A DNA stretch of 49,796 bases. Source: an uncultured Clostridia bacterium. GTDB lineage: Bacteria > Bacillota > Clostridia > Oscillospirales > Acutalibacteraceae. The position numbers were made by a program, and so were the translations under genes. The stretch spans positions 1 to 49,796 of the forward strand of contig CANRPD010000012.1 of the NCBI GenBank assembly GCA_947632385.1, given 5' to 3'. This document shows positions 23,656 to 32,281 of the stretch, one piece after another. A model generated the notes under the pieces. That model was not told where the DNA came from. It worked only from the letters and a program-made list of their open reading frames with translations, and searched no databases. The first letter of the stretch is position 1, and each line of letters begins with the position of its first letter.

Positions 23656-25191
23656 TCAAAACTGCCCGTAGATGAACGCGGCGGGGTCATATCCGGGCCC
23701 GTACTGCCCCAGCACCAGCACCCCAAACAGTAACCCGAACCAGATCAGCCACCGGAACACCAGGTTCTGCCGGGCGATCTGTTCCCGCACGCTGCCCCGC
23801 TCCTGCACGGCAGACACCCCCACCAGCAGCAGGATACAGGCCATCAGCAGCAGAAAATCGGGCCGGTCCAGGCCCAAAGCGTACAGCGAGCCGTCGAAAA
23901 AGATCTCCGGGTTGCGAGGCAGCAGTCCCGCCCGCAGGAAGCCCAGGGCCTGGGAGAGGCTGTCCGCCCGGAAAAACACGTTGCCCACCACTACCAGCAC
24001 GAACACCCGCAGGGACTGGAACAGGTGCCAGCTGAAGGCATCGGTGCGGATCTTCAGCAGCCGGATGCATTTTCGGAACACCGGGGCCAGCACCTGAGCG
24101 GCGGCGATCATCCCCCAGAACCACAGGCCCATGCCCAAAATGTACTTCCAGCTGCCGCCGTGCCACAGGCCGATGAGCAGCCAGACACACAGCATCCCCA
24201 GCAGGCTGGGCAGCTGCCGGGCGGCCTTTTTGCCCACGTGCTCCCGCAGCCAGCGGGTGAGCCCGGCAAAGGGCCGGGAGCGCATCAGCGGATAGAGGAG
24301 ATAATCCTTGAGCCAGGCGCCCAGGGTGATGTGCCACCGCTGCCAGAACTCCTGCACGCTGCGGGAAAAAAACGGTGTGCGGAAGTTCTCCGGCAGGGGG
24401 ATGCCGTAGCACTCCGAGATGCCCAGAACGATGTCCATGCACCCGGAAAAATCGGTGTAGAGCTGCAAAGTGAACAGGGCCGCGCCGATCCAGACCAAAA
24501 AGCCCGGGTGGGCGGCGGGGTCGGCGAAAACGGTGTTGGCCACCACCCCGGCCCGGGCGGAGATCACCAGCTTTTTGAAAATGCCCCACAGCATCCGCTG
24601 CAAGCCGAAGGCCACCCGGCGGGAATCAAACCCATGGGGCGCGTAGAGCCGCTCGTGCATGTCCCGGTACCGAGCAATGGGCCCGGAGGTCAGCTGGGGG
24701 TAATAGCCCACGAACAGGGCGGTCTTCCACACGCTGGGCTGGATGGGGCAGATGTCCCAGTAGGCGTCCAGCAGGTACCCCACAGACTGCAGGGTGTAAA
24801 AGCTGATCCCCAGGGGGGCCAGCAGATCCGGGACAGGCAGGGGCCCCCACAGGCCGGTCCAGCCGCCCACCCGGTTGACGTTGCCCAGGAAAAAACCGGT
24901 GTATTTCAAAACGGCCAGCAGTCCCAGGTCCACCGCCAGCCCCACGGCCAAAGCGGCCCGTGCCCTCCCGGAGGACCCGTTTTCCCGGGCCCGGGCGATG
25001 CCCCGGGCGCACAGTGCCGTGGCGATCACGCCCAGGGCCAGGTAGACGACGGTGTAAGCCGGGGAGGACAGCCCGAAAAACACCAGGCTGCACCCCAGCA
25101 GCACCCCCCACTGACAGCGCTTGGGCAGCAGGTAGTACAGGGCCAGCGACAGGGCAAAAAAGACAAAAAACGGCAGGGATGTGATGGACAC
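23656..25191 (-). CDS. MBOAT family O-acyltransferase (DltB/AlgI-like)
   Basis: A 511-residue polytopic membrane protein that transfers an acyl group to a hydroxyl acceptor at the cell surface. Signatures of the DltB/AlgI group are present: SISFYTLQSVGYLLDAYW-like, QLTSGPIARY, YTDFSGCMDIVLGIS, WQRWHITLGAWLKDYLLYPL, and the catalytic His in LIGLWHGGSWKY. A GTG start at 25191 follows a G-rich site. It ends a three-gene unit with ACP and VOC genes. In Dlt systems the acyl group comes from a carrier protein, so the ACP upstream is a plausible donor; the acceptor is unknown. Confidence 0.92.
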   Translation of the reverse strand: MSITSLPFFVFFALSLALYYLLPKRCQWGVLLGCSLVFFGLSSPAYTVVYLALGVIATALCARGIARARENGSSGRARAALAVGLAVDLGLLAVLKYTGFFLGNVNRVGGWTGLWGPLPVPDLLAPLGISFYTLQSVGYLLDAYWDICPIQPSVWKTALFVGYYPQLTSGPIARYRDMHERLYAPHGFDSRRVAFGLQRMLWGIFKKLVISARAGVVANTVFADPAAHPGFLVWIGAALFTLQLYTDFSGCMDIVLGISECYGIPLPENFRTPFFSRSVQEFWQRWHITLGAWLKDYLLYPLMRSRPFAGLTRWLREHVGKKAARQLPSLLGMLCVWLLIGLWHGGSWKYILGMGLWFWGMIAAAQVLAPVFRKCIRLLKIRTDAFSWHLFQSLRVFVLVVVGNVFFRADSLSQALGFLRAGLLPRNPEIFFDGSLYALGLDRPDFLLLMACILLLVGVSAVQERGSVREQIARQNLVFRWLIWFGLLFGVLVLGQYGPGYDPAAFIYGQF

Positions 25192-25227
25192 GGGCGCAAA
25201 GCCCCCTTTCCCGGCGCGGCAGACCGC

Positions 25228-25629
25228 CTACGGCCGTTGGGTCAGCAGTTCGATGAGACCGATCTGCGCGGAATAGAGAAACACCACCCGGGCCTCTCCG
25301 GGCACGGCCGGCGCTGCAGCGGGGTCATCGATGCGCATGAACCCGGCGTTTTCCAGCCGTTTCAGCTCCCCCTCCAGGTCGTCGGTCTCATAGCAGAGGT
25401 GATACGGGGTGTTCTTGAACTTTTTCAGCAGGCCCGCCACCACGGAGCGCTCCGACCGGGGGCACACCAGCTCCACGGTGCACGTCCCCAGCGTCCAGAA
25501 GGCGATGTCCGCGTCCCGGTCTGGGTCGTAGACCGCAGGGGAAGTCTCGGTGTAGCCCAGACGGGCAAACGCCTGCTGGGCGGGGGCAAGGTGCTTGACC
25601 AGATACCCCACATGATGCACCCGCATCAT
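25228..25629 (-). CDS. VOC family protein (methylmalonyl-CoA epimerase/glyoxalase-like)
   Basis: A 133-residue protein built of two betaalphabetabetabeta units. The four metal ligands expected for the epimerase group can be read: His in VHHVGYLV, Glu in TVELVCP, His in TPYHLCYE and Glu in GLIELLT. Members include methylmalonyl-CoA epimerases and enzymes acting on acyl thioesters. The ATG at 25629 overlaps the TGA of the ACP gene (ATGA), so the two are translationally coupled; the long upstream extension of this frame is rejected. It may modify the acyl group carried by the ACP, which is inference. Confidence 0.83.
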   Translation of the reverse strand: MMRVHHVGYLVKHLAPAQQAFARLGYTETSPAVYDPDRDADIAFWTLGTCTVELVCPRSERSVVAGLLKKFKNTPYHLCYETDDLEGELKRLENAGFMRIDDPAAAPAVPGEARVVFLYSAQIGLIELLTQRP

Positions 25630-25868
25630 GCCGAAAGCGACCCGATCAGGTCCACCATGGCCCCCACGTTCTGCAGGCCCTGGACGGCCCGCATGTCGAA
25701 CTTGATGCCGAATTCGTCCTCCACGGATGACAGCAGCATGATGTGGGACAGGGAATCCCAGTCCTCGATGTCGGCGGCGGTGGTGGTCTCCGACAGGGTG
25801 ATGCTCTCGTCGTCGAACACGTCCCGGAAGACCTGGGTCAGCCGGGCAAAGATCTCGGTTCTGCTCAC
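25626..25868 (-). CDS. acyl carrier protein
   Basis: An 80-residue acidic four-helix carrier protein. Ser39 in DWDSLSHIMLL is the phosphopantetheine attachment site. The D-S-L-S context, rather than the D-S-L-D of fatty-acid ACPs, is common in specialised carrier proteins of acyl-transfer and secondary pathways. It is first of the ACP-VOC-MBOAT unit and has no ligase gene next to it, so loading must come from elsewhere. ATG at 25868 follows GAGAGGAG. Confidence 0.9.
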   Translation of the reverse strand: MSRTEIFARLTQVFRDVFDDESITLSETTTAADIEDWDSLSHIMLLSSVEDEFGIKFDMRAVQGLQNVGAMVDLIGSLSA

Positions 25869-26079
25869 GAAGCTTGGCTCCTCTCTTGGGCGGGCCTTCG
25901 CTCCCCGAACGGCCCGGACTGTTTCTCAAATTGTACCACAACCCGCGGGAAAAAGCAACCTCCCCCCTACCTGAGGTCTGCCCCCCACATTTTTCCCCAA
26001 ACGCTTTCCAAACGCCCCCAGGTGTGCTATACTAAACTTGACAAACCGCGGCTTGGACGCGAGAAGGAGGGCTTTTTGA

Positions 26080-27687
26080 ATGCTGCAAGATGGGAAGATC
26101 CTGGTGGGCCGGGGAGACAACCCTGTCTACCTGCTGCCCGGCATGGCCAACCGCCACGGGCTCATCGCCGGGGCCACCGGCACCGGGAAGACCGTGACCC
26201 TGAAGGTGCTGGCGGAGGGTTTCTCCGAGCTGGGGGTGCCGGTGTTCCTGGCGGACATCAAGGGGGATGTCAGCGGGACAGCCCTGGCCGGCGCCGACAG
26301 CGACGCCGTGCGCCAGCGCCTGGAAGCCGTGGGGGTGGAGCCCGGTTCGTTCCGGTTCACGGGGGCCCCGTGCCGGTTCTGGGACGTGTTCGGCAAGGGG
26401 GGCATCCCCGTGCGGGCCACGGTGACGGATGTGGGCCCCCTGCTGCTCAGCCACCTGCTGGACCTCACCGACGTCCAGGAGGGGGTGCTGAACATCGCCT
26501 TCCGGGTGGCGGACGAGAACGGCTGGGAGCTCATCGACCTGAAGGACCTGCGGAGCCTGCTCACCTTTTTGGGCGAGCACCGGGGGGAACTGGTGCACAC
26601 CTACGGCAACGTCTCCAGCCAGAGCGTGGGGGCCATCCAGCGGGCGCTGCTGGCCCTGGAGAACGACGGCGCCGGGGACTTCTTCGGCGAGCCCAGCCTG
26701 GACATCGCCGACTGGATGCAGCAGGCCCCGGACGGCCGGGGTCGGATCAACGTGCTGCACTGCGTGGAGCTGGCCCAAAAACCCCTGCTCTACGCCACCT
26801 TCCTGCTGTGGATGCTCTCGGAGCTGTTCGAGGAGCTGCCGGAGGTGGGGGACGGGGACAAGCCCCGGCTGGTGTTCTTCTTCGACGAAGCCCACCTGCT
26901 GTTTGCCAACGCCCCCAAGGCCCTGCTGGAAAAGGTGGTCCAGGTGGTGAAGCTCATCCGCTCCAAGGGGGTGGGGATCTTCTTCATCACCCAGAGCCCC
27001 GGGGACATCCCGGACCCGGTGCTGGCCCAGCTGAACAACCGCATCCAGCACGCCCTGCGGGCCTACACCCCCGCCGAGCAGAAGGCGGTGCGGGCCGCGG
27101 CCCAGAGCTTCCGGGCCAACCCCGCCTTCAAGACCGAGGAGGCCATCGGCACCCTGGGCACCGGCGTGGCGCTGTGCTCCATGCTGGACGCGGAGGGCGT
27201 GCCCACGGTGGTGGAAAAGACCACCATCTGCCCGCCGGCCAGCTCCCTTTCCGCCCTGGACGACGCCGCCAAGGCCATGCTGGTGGCCAATGACCCGCTG
27301 TACGCCAAGTACCGGGAGGCGGTGGACCCCCGGTCGGCGTATGAGATCCTCACCGAGCAGGCCGAAGCAGCCGCCGCAAAAGAGGCGGAGCTGGCCGCCG
27401 AAAAGGAGATGGAGGCCCAGCGCAAGGCCGCCGAAAAGGCCGCCCGGGAACAGGAAAAGGCCCTGCAGGCCCAGTACCGGGCCGAGGGCCGGGACAAAAA
27501 CGGCCGCACCCCCATGGAGCGCAGCCTGCTGAAGGCCAGCCGGAACACCGTGCGGTCCGTGGGCCGGCAGCTGTCCGGGTCCATCACCCGGGGGTTGCTG
27601 GGCAACAGCAGCAAGACCGTGCGCAGCGCCGCCAGCACCTTCGTGGGGAACATGGTCAGCGACCTGCTGGGCGGGTTCTTCAAGTAA
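26080..27687 (+). CDS. HerA-like ATPase of the DUF853 (YjgR-like) family
   Basis: A 535-residue AAA-type ATPase. Walker A is GATGTGKT at residues 31-38, and Walker B is RLVFFFDEAH near residue 268. A sensor-like FITQSPGDIPD follows, with an Arg-containing RIQHALRAYTP segment. After residue 425 comes a charged, Ala/Lys/Glu-rich coiled coil, then a basic tail ending MVSDLLGGFF. The family is related to the HerA DNA translocase, but its role is not settled. ATG at 26080 follows AGAAGGAGG. Its last 14 codons lie within the first unit of the 145-bp tandem repeat. No nuclease (NurA or SIR2 type) is adjacent. Confidence 0.87.
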   Translation: MLQDGKILVGRGDNPVYLLPGMANRHGLIAGATGTGKTVTLKVLAEGFSELGVPVFLADIKGDVSGTALAGADSDAVRQRLEAVGVEPGSFRFTGAPCRFWDVFGKGGIPVRATVTDVGPLLLSHLLDLTDVQEGVLNIAFRVADENGWELIDLKDLRSLLTFLGEHRGELVHTYGNVSSQSVGAIQRALLALENDGAGDFFGEPSLDIADWMQQAPDGRGRINVLHCVELAQKPLLYATFLLWMLSELFEELPEVGDGDKPRLVFFFDEAHLLFANAPKALLEKVVQVVKLIRSKGVGIFFITQSPGDIPDPVLAQLNNRIQHALRAYTPAEQKAVRAAAQSFRANPAFKTEEAIGTLGTGVALCSMLDAEGVPTVVEKTTICPPASSLSALDDAAKAMLVANDPLYAKYREAVDPRSAYEILTEQAEAAAAKEAELAAEKEMEAQRKAAEKAAREQEKALQAQYRAEGRDKNGRTPMERSLLKASRNTVRSVGRQLSGSITRGLLGNSSKTVRSAASTFVGNMVSDLLGGFFK

Positions 27688-28057
27688 CCCCAACCCGTCC
27701 GGAACCGGTCCCCTGCCCCGCCGCTGGGCCGCAAAACCGGCCTTGGCCCCCTCCCCTGCCCGCCTGGCGGGGCAAAGCCATGCAGCCCTGGGGAACAGCA
27801 TCGGCGACCGGCCTGGCGGGTCCTGCAAAGTTCCCCAAACCGGCCGGGACCGGTCCCCTGCCCTGCCGCTGGGCCGCAAAACCGGCCTTGGCCCCCTCCC
27901 CTGCCTGCCTGGCGGGGCAAAGCCATGCAGCCCTGGGGAACAGCATCGGCGACCTGCTGGGCGGGTCCTGCAAAGTTCCCCAAACCGGCCGGAACCGGTC
28001 CTCTGCCCTGCCGCTGGGCCCCCAAACCGGCCCCGAACCCTGCTCCTGCCCGCCGCC
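27645..28057. repeat. 145-bp tandem repeat, nearly three units
   Basis: GGGGAACA begins units at 27645, 27790 and 27935, exactly 145 bp apart. The first unit includes the last 14 codons and stop of the DUF853-like ATPase gene; later units carry degenerate, non-coding copies (GACCTGCTGGGCGGGT is shared). Units 2 and 3 match closely; the third fades near 28020-28057, just before the stop of the convergent CDF gene. The whole 370-base gap between these genes is repeat, with no other feature seen. Confidence 0.88.
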
Positions 28058-29236
28058 TCAGTGGGGCGGGGCCATGAAGTCCCGGTCCACGGTGACGTCG
28101 GTGCGGGCCCCGGGGTAGAGCTCCCAAATGGCGGCGTCCAGCATGCGGCGCAGCTCCTTTTCGGAGATCTCCACCTGGGCGGGGAGGTAGCAGTCGAAGC
28201 CCACGGTGAGGGTCCCGTCCACCCGGGAGATGCGCGGGTCGTGGATGGCCAGGTCCGGGCTGATGGCCGACAGCCGCCGGAGGACGAAGCTGCGAAGCCG
28301 GTCCTCCTCGGTGTCGTCGGAGGAGACCGGGTCCAGCTGGAAGATCATGTGGATGCCGTATTCCTCCAGCAGGGAGCGGCTCAGGGCCTCCAGCTGCCGG
28401 TGGCGGATGCGGATGTCGTCCTCGGCGGCGATCTCCACATGGGCGCTGGCAAACTGGCGGCCGGGGCCGTAATCGTGGAGCATGAGGTCGTGGGTGTCCA
28501 GCACCCCGGGGCACTGGAGGATGGCCTGGCGCAGGGCGGCGATCTGCTCCCGGGCGGGCTTGCGGCCCAGCAGGGGGTCCAGGGCCTCCCGGATGAGGGA
28601 AACGCCGCTGTACAGCACGAACAGCGCCACGCCCGTGCCCAGCCAGCCGTCCAGATCCAGCCCGGTGGCCCGGGCCAGCCCTGCCCCCAGGAGGATCACC
28701 GCCGAGGCGATGGCGTCGTTGCGGCTGTCCGCCGCGGTGGCCGCCAGGGTCTGGGAGCCGATGCGCCGGCCGGTGGACCGGTTGAAGGCCATCATCCACA
28801 GCTTGAGCCCCACCGAGGCCCCCAGGGCCAGCAGGCTCAGGAGGGAGTAGTCCGGCAGCGCCGGGTGCAGGACCCGGTCCAGGCCGGTGCGCAGCAGCTC
28901 CACCCCCGCCAGGAGGATCAGCACCGACACCACCAGCCCCGCCACGTACTCGTACCGGCCGTGGCCGTAGGGGTGCTCGTCATCGGCGGGGCGGGCCGCC
29001 AGGCGGAACCCCAGCAGGGCGATGACGTTGGAGGCGGCGTCCGACAGGTTGTTGCAGGCGTCCGCCACGATGGCCACGGACCCCGCCAGCAGCCCCGCCA
29101 GCAGCTTGAACCCGAACAGCAGCCCGTTGCAGGCGATGGCCACCCCGTTGGCCAGCTGCCCGTAGGCCGCCCGCACGGCGGGATCCTCGGTGTCCTGGGC
29201 GTGGGGGATCCATCTGCGGGCCAGTCGATCCAGCAT
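28058..29236 (-). CDS. cation diffusion facilitator family transporter
   Basis: A 392-residue metal/proton antiporter. The six-helix membrane domain occupies about residues 20-215; metal-site residues appear in SVAIVADACNNLSDAASN and in ATAADSRNDAIAS. The HPYGHGRYEYV loop follows the second helix. The C-terminal cytosolic domain (about 220-390) is longer than usual and ends FMAPPH. Members export Zn, Mn, Fe or Cd; the ions cannot be assigned. ATG at 29236 follows AAGGAGG, with a strong promoter at 29277-29305. Its stop lies against the 145-bp repeat. Confidence 0.9.
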   Translation of the reverse strand: MLDRLARRWIPHAQDTEDPAVRAAYGQLANGVAIACNGLLFGFKLLAGLLAGSVAIVADACNNLSDAASNVIALLGFRLAARPADDEHPYGHGRYEYVAGLVVSVLILLAGVELLRTGLDRVLHPALPDYSLLSLLALGASVGLKLWMMAFNRSTGRRIGSQTLAATAADSRNDAIASAVILLGAGLARATGLDLDGWLGTGVALFVLYSGVSLIREALDPLLGRKPAREQIAALRQAILQCPGVLDTHDLMLHDYGPGRQFASAHVEIAAEDDIRIRHRQLEALSRSLLEEYGIHMIFQLDPVSSDDTEEDRLRSFVLRRLSAISPDLAIHDPRISRVDGTLTVGFDCYLPAQVEISEKELRRMLDAAIWELYPGARTDVTVDRDFMAPPH

Positions 29237-29276
29237 GTGTCCTGCCTCCTTCGTGTGTTTTTTTGACCGTCTTCCC

Positions 29277-29305
29277 AGTATAGGCAATCCGGGCGGCCCT
29301 GTCAA
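29277..29305 (-). promoter_or_regulatory. sigma-A promoter of the CDF transporter
   Basis: On the minus strand TTGACA (29300-29305) and TATACT (29277-29282) with a 17-base spacer, near consensus. Confidence 0.85.
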
Positions 29306-29383
29306 GGGCCCACCCCGGCGCAAACCCCACCGGATCCGTGCCAAAACGGACCGGGACCTGACCCGGAAAGGAGCATTTTCCCC

Positions 29384-30829
29384 ATGAAAACCGTTTTGAT
29401 CCCTCTGCCCAAGACCGTGGACCTGCACCCCGGCGCCTGCCCGGCGGACGCCCCCGTGACCCGGCGCACCGACCCCGCACTGGGGCCGGAGGCGTACCGC
29501 ATGGAGCTCTCTCCGGCGGGCATCGTGCTCACCGGCGGCAGCGACCGGGGCGTGCTGTGGGCCGAACAGACCCTGCTGCAGCTGCGTTTGGGCAGCGGCG
29601 GCGCCCTGCCCTGCGGCGTCATCGAGGACGAGCCGGCCTACCCCTGGCGCAGCTTCCACCTGGACTGCTCCCGGCATTTCTTCTCCCTCCAGGAGGTGAA
29701 AAAGATGGTCCGGGCGGCGGCGTGCTTCAAGCTCAACCGCCTGCACTGGCACATCTCCGACGACCAGGGGTGGCGCATCGAATCCAAGGCCTTCCCCAAG
29801 CTCCATGAGATCGGCTCCCAGCGGGCGGGGGACACCTTCGGCAATTTCGACTCCCATGAGCCCTACGGCGGATACTACACCCGGGACGAGGTAAGGGAGC
29901 TGGTGACCTACTGCAAAGAGCTGGGCATCGAAGTGGTGCCGGAGATCGACGTGCCCGGCCATGTCAGCGCCATTTTGGCGGCCTATCCCGACCTGAGCTG
30001 CACCGGGGCCCCGGTGGCCGTGCAGACCGAGGGGGGCATCTTCCCGGACATCCTGTGCGCCGGGAAGGAATCGGTGTTCGCCTTTTTGGAGGCGCTGCTC
30101 GACGACGTGCTGGAGCTGTTCCCCGGGGACACGGTGCACATCGGCGGGGACGAGGCCCCCAAGACCCGCTGGAAGGAGTGCCCCCACTGCCAGGAGCGCA
30201 TGCGGCAGGAGGGGCTGGAGAACCTGCAGCAGCTTCAGGGGTGGTTCCTCAACCGGGTAGCGGCGTTCCTCAAGACCCGGGACAAGCGGGCCGTGGTGTG
30301 GAACGAGGCCGCCTATGGCGGCAACCTGGACCCGGAGCTCCTGCTGCAGTTCTGGTTCCAGGACCGGGACGGCCAGGTGCGCCGCCACGCGGAAAAGGGC
30401 GGGCAGGTGATCCTCTCCCCCATCCGCAGCGCCTACTGCGACTATCCCCATGCGGCCATCACCCTGGAGAACGTGTACACCCAGGACCTGGCCCCGGAGG
30501 ACCTGCCGGCCGGGGCGGTGCTGGGCACCGAGTGCCTGGCCTGGGCGGAATATCTGCGCACGGACCGGGAGCTGGAGCGCAAGGCGTGGCCCCGGTATGC
30601 CGCCAGCGCCGAGGCAGGCTGGTGCGGGCCCCGGCGGGAGGACTTCCCGGCGTTCCAAGCGCGGCTGCGGGAGCTCTTCCCCCTGTTTGCCCAGCTGGGG
30701 GTGGACGCCACCGAGCCGGACAGCTGGAACCCGGCTAGCCCCGGAGCCCAGGCGGAGATGGAGGCCTTCAAGGAGAATTTCACCCCGGAGCTGATGGCCC
30801 GCTACCGGTCGGCGCAGCAGGATATCTGA
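29384..30829 (+). CDS. beta-N-acetylhexosaminidase, GH20
   Basis: A 481-residue glycoside hydrolase that removes terminal GlcNAc or GalNAc by substrate-assisted catalysis. The catalytic Asp-Glu pair is in HIGGDEAPKTRW. LHWHISDDQGWRIE, EIDVPGHV and VVWNEAAYGG build the sugar pocket, and WAEYLRT near the end fits the late Trp/Glu motif. A short N-terminal GH20b-like domain precedes the barrel. There is no signal peptide, so it acts in the cytosol on imported sugars. ATG follows GGAAAGGAG. A hexosamine-kinase-like gene 6 kb away could use its product. Confidence 0.92.
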   Translation: MKTVLIPLPKTVDLHPGACPADAPVTRRTDPALGPEAYRMELSPAGIVLTGGSDRGVLWAEQTLLQLRLGSGGALPCGVIEDEPAYPWRSFHLDCSRHFFSLQEVKKMVRAAACFKLNRLHWHISDDQGWRIESKAFPKLHEIGSQRAGDTFGNFDSHEPYGGYYTRDEVRELVTYCKELGIEVVPEIDVPGHVSAILAAYPDLSCTGAPVAVQTEGGIFPDILCAGKESVFAFLEALLDDVLELFPGDTVHIGGDEAPKTRWKECPHCQERMRQEGLENLQQLQGWFLNRVAAFLKTRDKRAVVWNEAAYGGNLDPELLLQFWFQDRDGQVRRHAEKGGQVILSPIRSAYCDYPHAAITLENVYTQDLAPEDLPAGAVLGTECLAWAEYLRTDRELERKAWPRYAASAEAGWCGPRREDFPAFQARLRELFPLFAQLGVDATEPDSWNPASPGAQAEMEAFKENFTPELMARYRSAQQDI

Positions 30830-30838
30830 CCGGCGAGC

Positions 30839-32218
30839 CTAGGCGGGTGTCTTCCCGGGACCGAAGGTGCGCCGGGCAAAGCGCCGGTACACCAGGAGGG
30901 ACAGGGCCACGGTGAGCACGTCTGCGGTGACCTGGGCCCAGACGATGCCGTACATGCCCACCAGGAAGTTGAGCAGGAACAGCATGGGGATGTTGAAGCC
31001 CAGCCAGCGGGTGACGCCCAGGAACAGGGCGTGGCCGCCCCGGCCGAAGCCGTTGAACAGGTAGACGTGGAAAAAGCTGAGGAACATGAGGGGCGTGGCC
31101 AGCACCCGGGCCCGGAGGAACACCGTGCCCAGGGCCACGGTCTGGGCGTCGCCGATGAAGACCCGCATGATCTGCCCGGCGAAGAGCTCGTACAGCAGGA
31201 TGCTGACCCCGGCGCACAGCAGCCCCAGGCGCAGGGAGTAGTTCTTGACAGAGCGCATCCGGGCGAAATCGCCGGCGGCGTAGTTGTAGGCGATGATGGG
31301 CATCATGCCCTGGCAGATGCCCACTCCCACATTCAGCGGCAGGCGCTCCACCTTGAGCACGATGCCGATGGCCGCCAGGGCGATGTCGGTGTAGCCGGAC
31401 ATGAGGCGGTCGATGACCACGTAGTCCAGGTCAAACAGCAGCGTGGACACCGCCGAGGGGATGCCCACCGCGAAAATGCCCAGCAGGCTGGCCTTTTGGG
31501 GCAGCTGCAGCGGCGGGCCCAGCCGCAGGACGGAGCCGGACCGCCGCAGGCCCCGGAGCACGAAGGCAAAGTAGCCGCAGACCAGGCAGTTGGACAGGAA
31601 GGTGGCGCCCCCCGCCCCCAGGATCTCCAGGCCGTCGGGGAGAAGGACGAACATGAAGAGGGGATCCAGGCCGATGTTGATGAGGCCGCCCATGGTGATG
31701 CCCAGCCCCGCCCGGCGGGACTCCCCCACGCTGCGCAGGAGGTTCGCCAGGGTGTTGGAGAGGACCGTGGGCACCCCGCCCAGGACGATGACGAAAAAGG
31801 CGTAGCCGCTGGCATAGCGGTAGGTGTCCGGCCCGGCCCCCAGAAGGGTCATCAGCGGGCGCATGAACACCAGCACCACCACCGAGAACACCGCCGCCGT
31901 GCCCATGCCCAGATAGACGCAGAAGCTGTACACCTTCCGGGCCTCCTGGGGGCGTTTCTCCCCCAGCAGGCGGGAGATGAGCGCCCCGCCGCCGATGCCC
32001 GAGAGCCCCGCCAGGGACAGGGTGATGTTGAAGATGGGCAGGATCAGCGAGGCCCCTGCCACCATGTACGGGTCGTTGGTGCGGCCGATGAAAAACGTGT
32101 CCGCCATGTTGTAGATCAGCACGATGAGCTGGCTGATCACCGTGGGCACCGCCATGGTGCGCACCGCGCGGCCCACCGGCATGCGCTCGAATAATTCTAC
32201 GTTGGTCTCCTTCTCCAT
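30839..32218 (-). CDS. MATE family efflux transporter
   Basis: A 459-residue polytopic antiporter with about twelve membrane helices. The N-terminal PVGRAVRTMAVPTVIS and NMADTFFIGR match the family signature; the repeat half begins near residue 245 (SLLGIFAVGIPSAVSTL). It lacks a signal peptide and ends with a short cytosolic tail. ATG at 32218 follows GGGAGGG. It follows the UvrA-like gene on the same strand by 63 bases and is convergent with the GH20 gene. Substrate unknown, typically cationic drugs or metabolites. Confidence 0.92.
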   Translation of the reverse strand: MEKETNVELFERMPVGRAVRTMAVPTVISQLIVLIYNMADTFFIGRTNDPYMVAGASLILPIFNITLSLAGLSGIGGGALISRLLGEKRPQEARKVYSFCVYLGMGTAAVFSVVVLVFMRPLMTLLGAGPDTYRYASGYAFFVIVLGGVPTVLSNTLANLLRSVGESRRAGLGITMGGLINIGLDPLFMFVLLPDGLEILGAGGATFLSNCLVCGYFAFVLRGLRRSGSVLRLGPPLQLPQKASLLGIFAVGIPSAVSTLLFDLDYVVIDRLMSGYTDIALAAIGIVLKVERLPLNVGVGICQGMMPIIAYNYAAGDFARMRSVKNYSLRLGLLCAGVSILLYELFAGQIMRVFIGDAQTVALGTVFLRARVLATPLMFLSFFHVYLFNGFGRGGHALFLGVTRWLGFNIPMLFLLNFLVGMYGIVWAQVTADVLTVALSLLVYRRFARRTFGPGKTPA

Positions 32219-32281
32219 AGACGCAATCCCTCCCTGATGTTTGTGCGGCCGGCCCGCCGGTCGGTGACAAGGCATTTCCCT

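Noticed and set aside
27645..28057. Tandem repeat considered as a CRISPR array
   Set aside because: Units of 145 bp are similar along their whole length; there are no short repeats with unique spacers and no cas genes.
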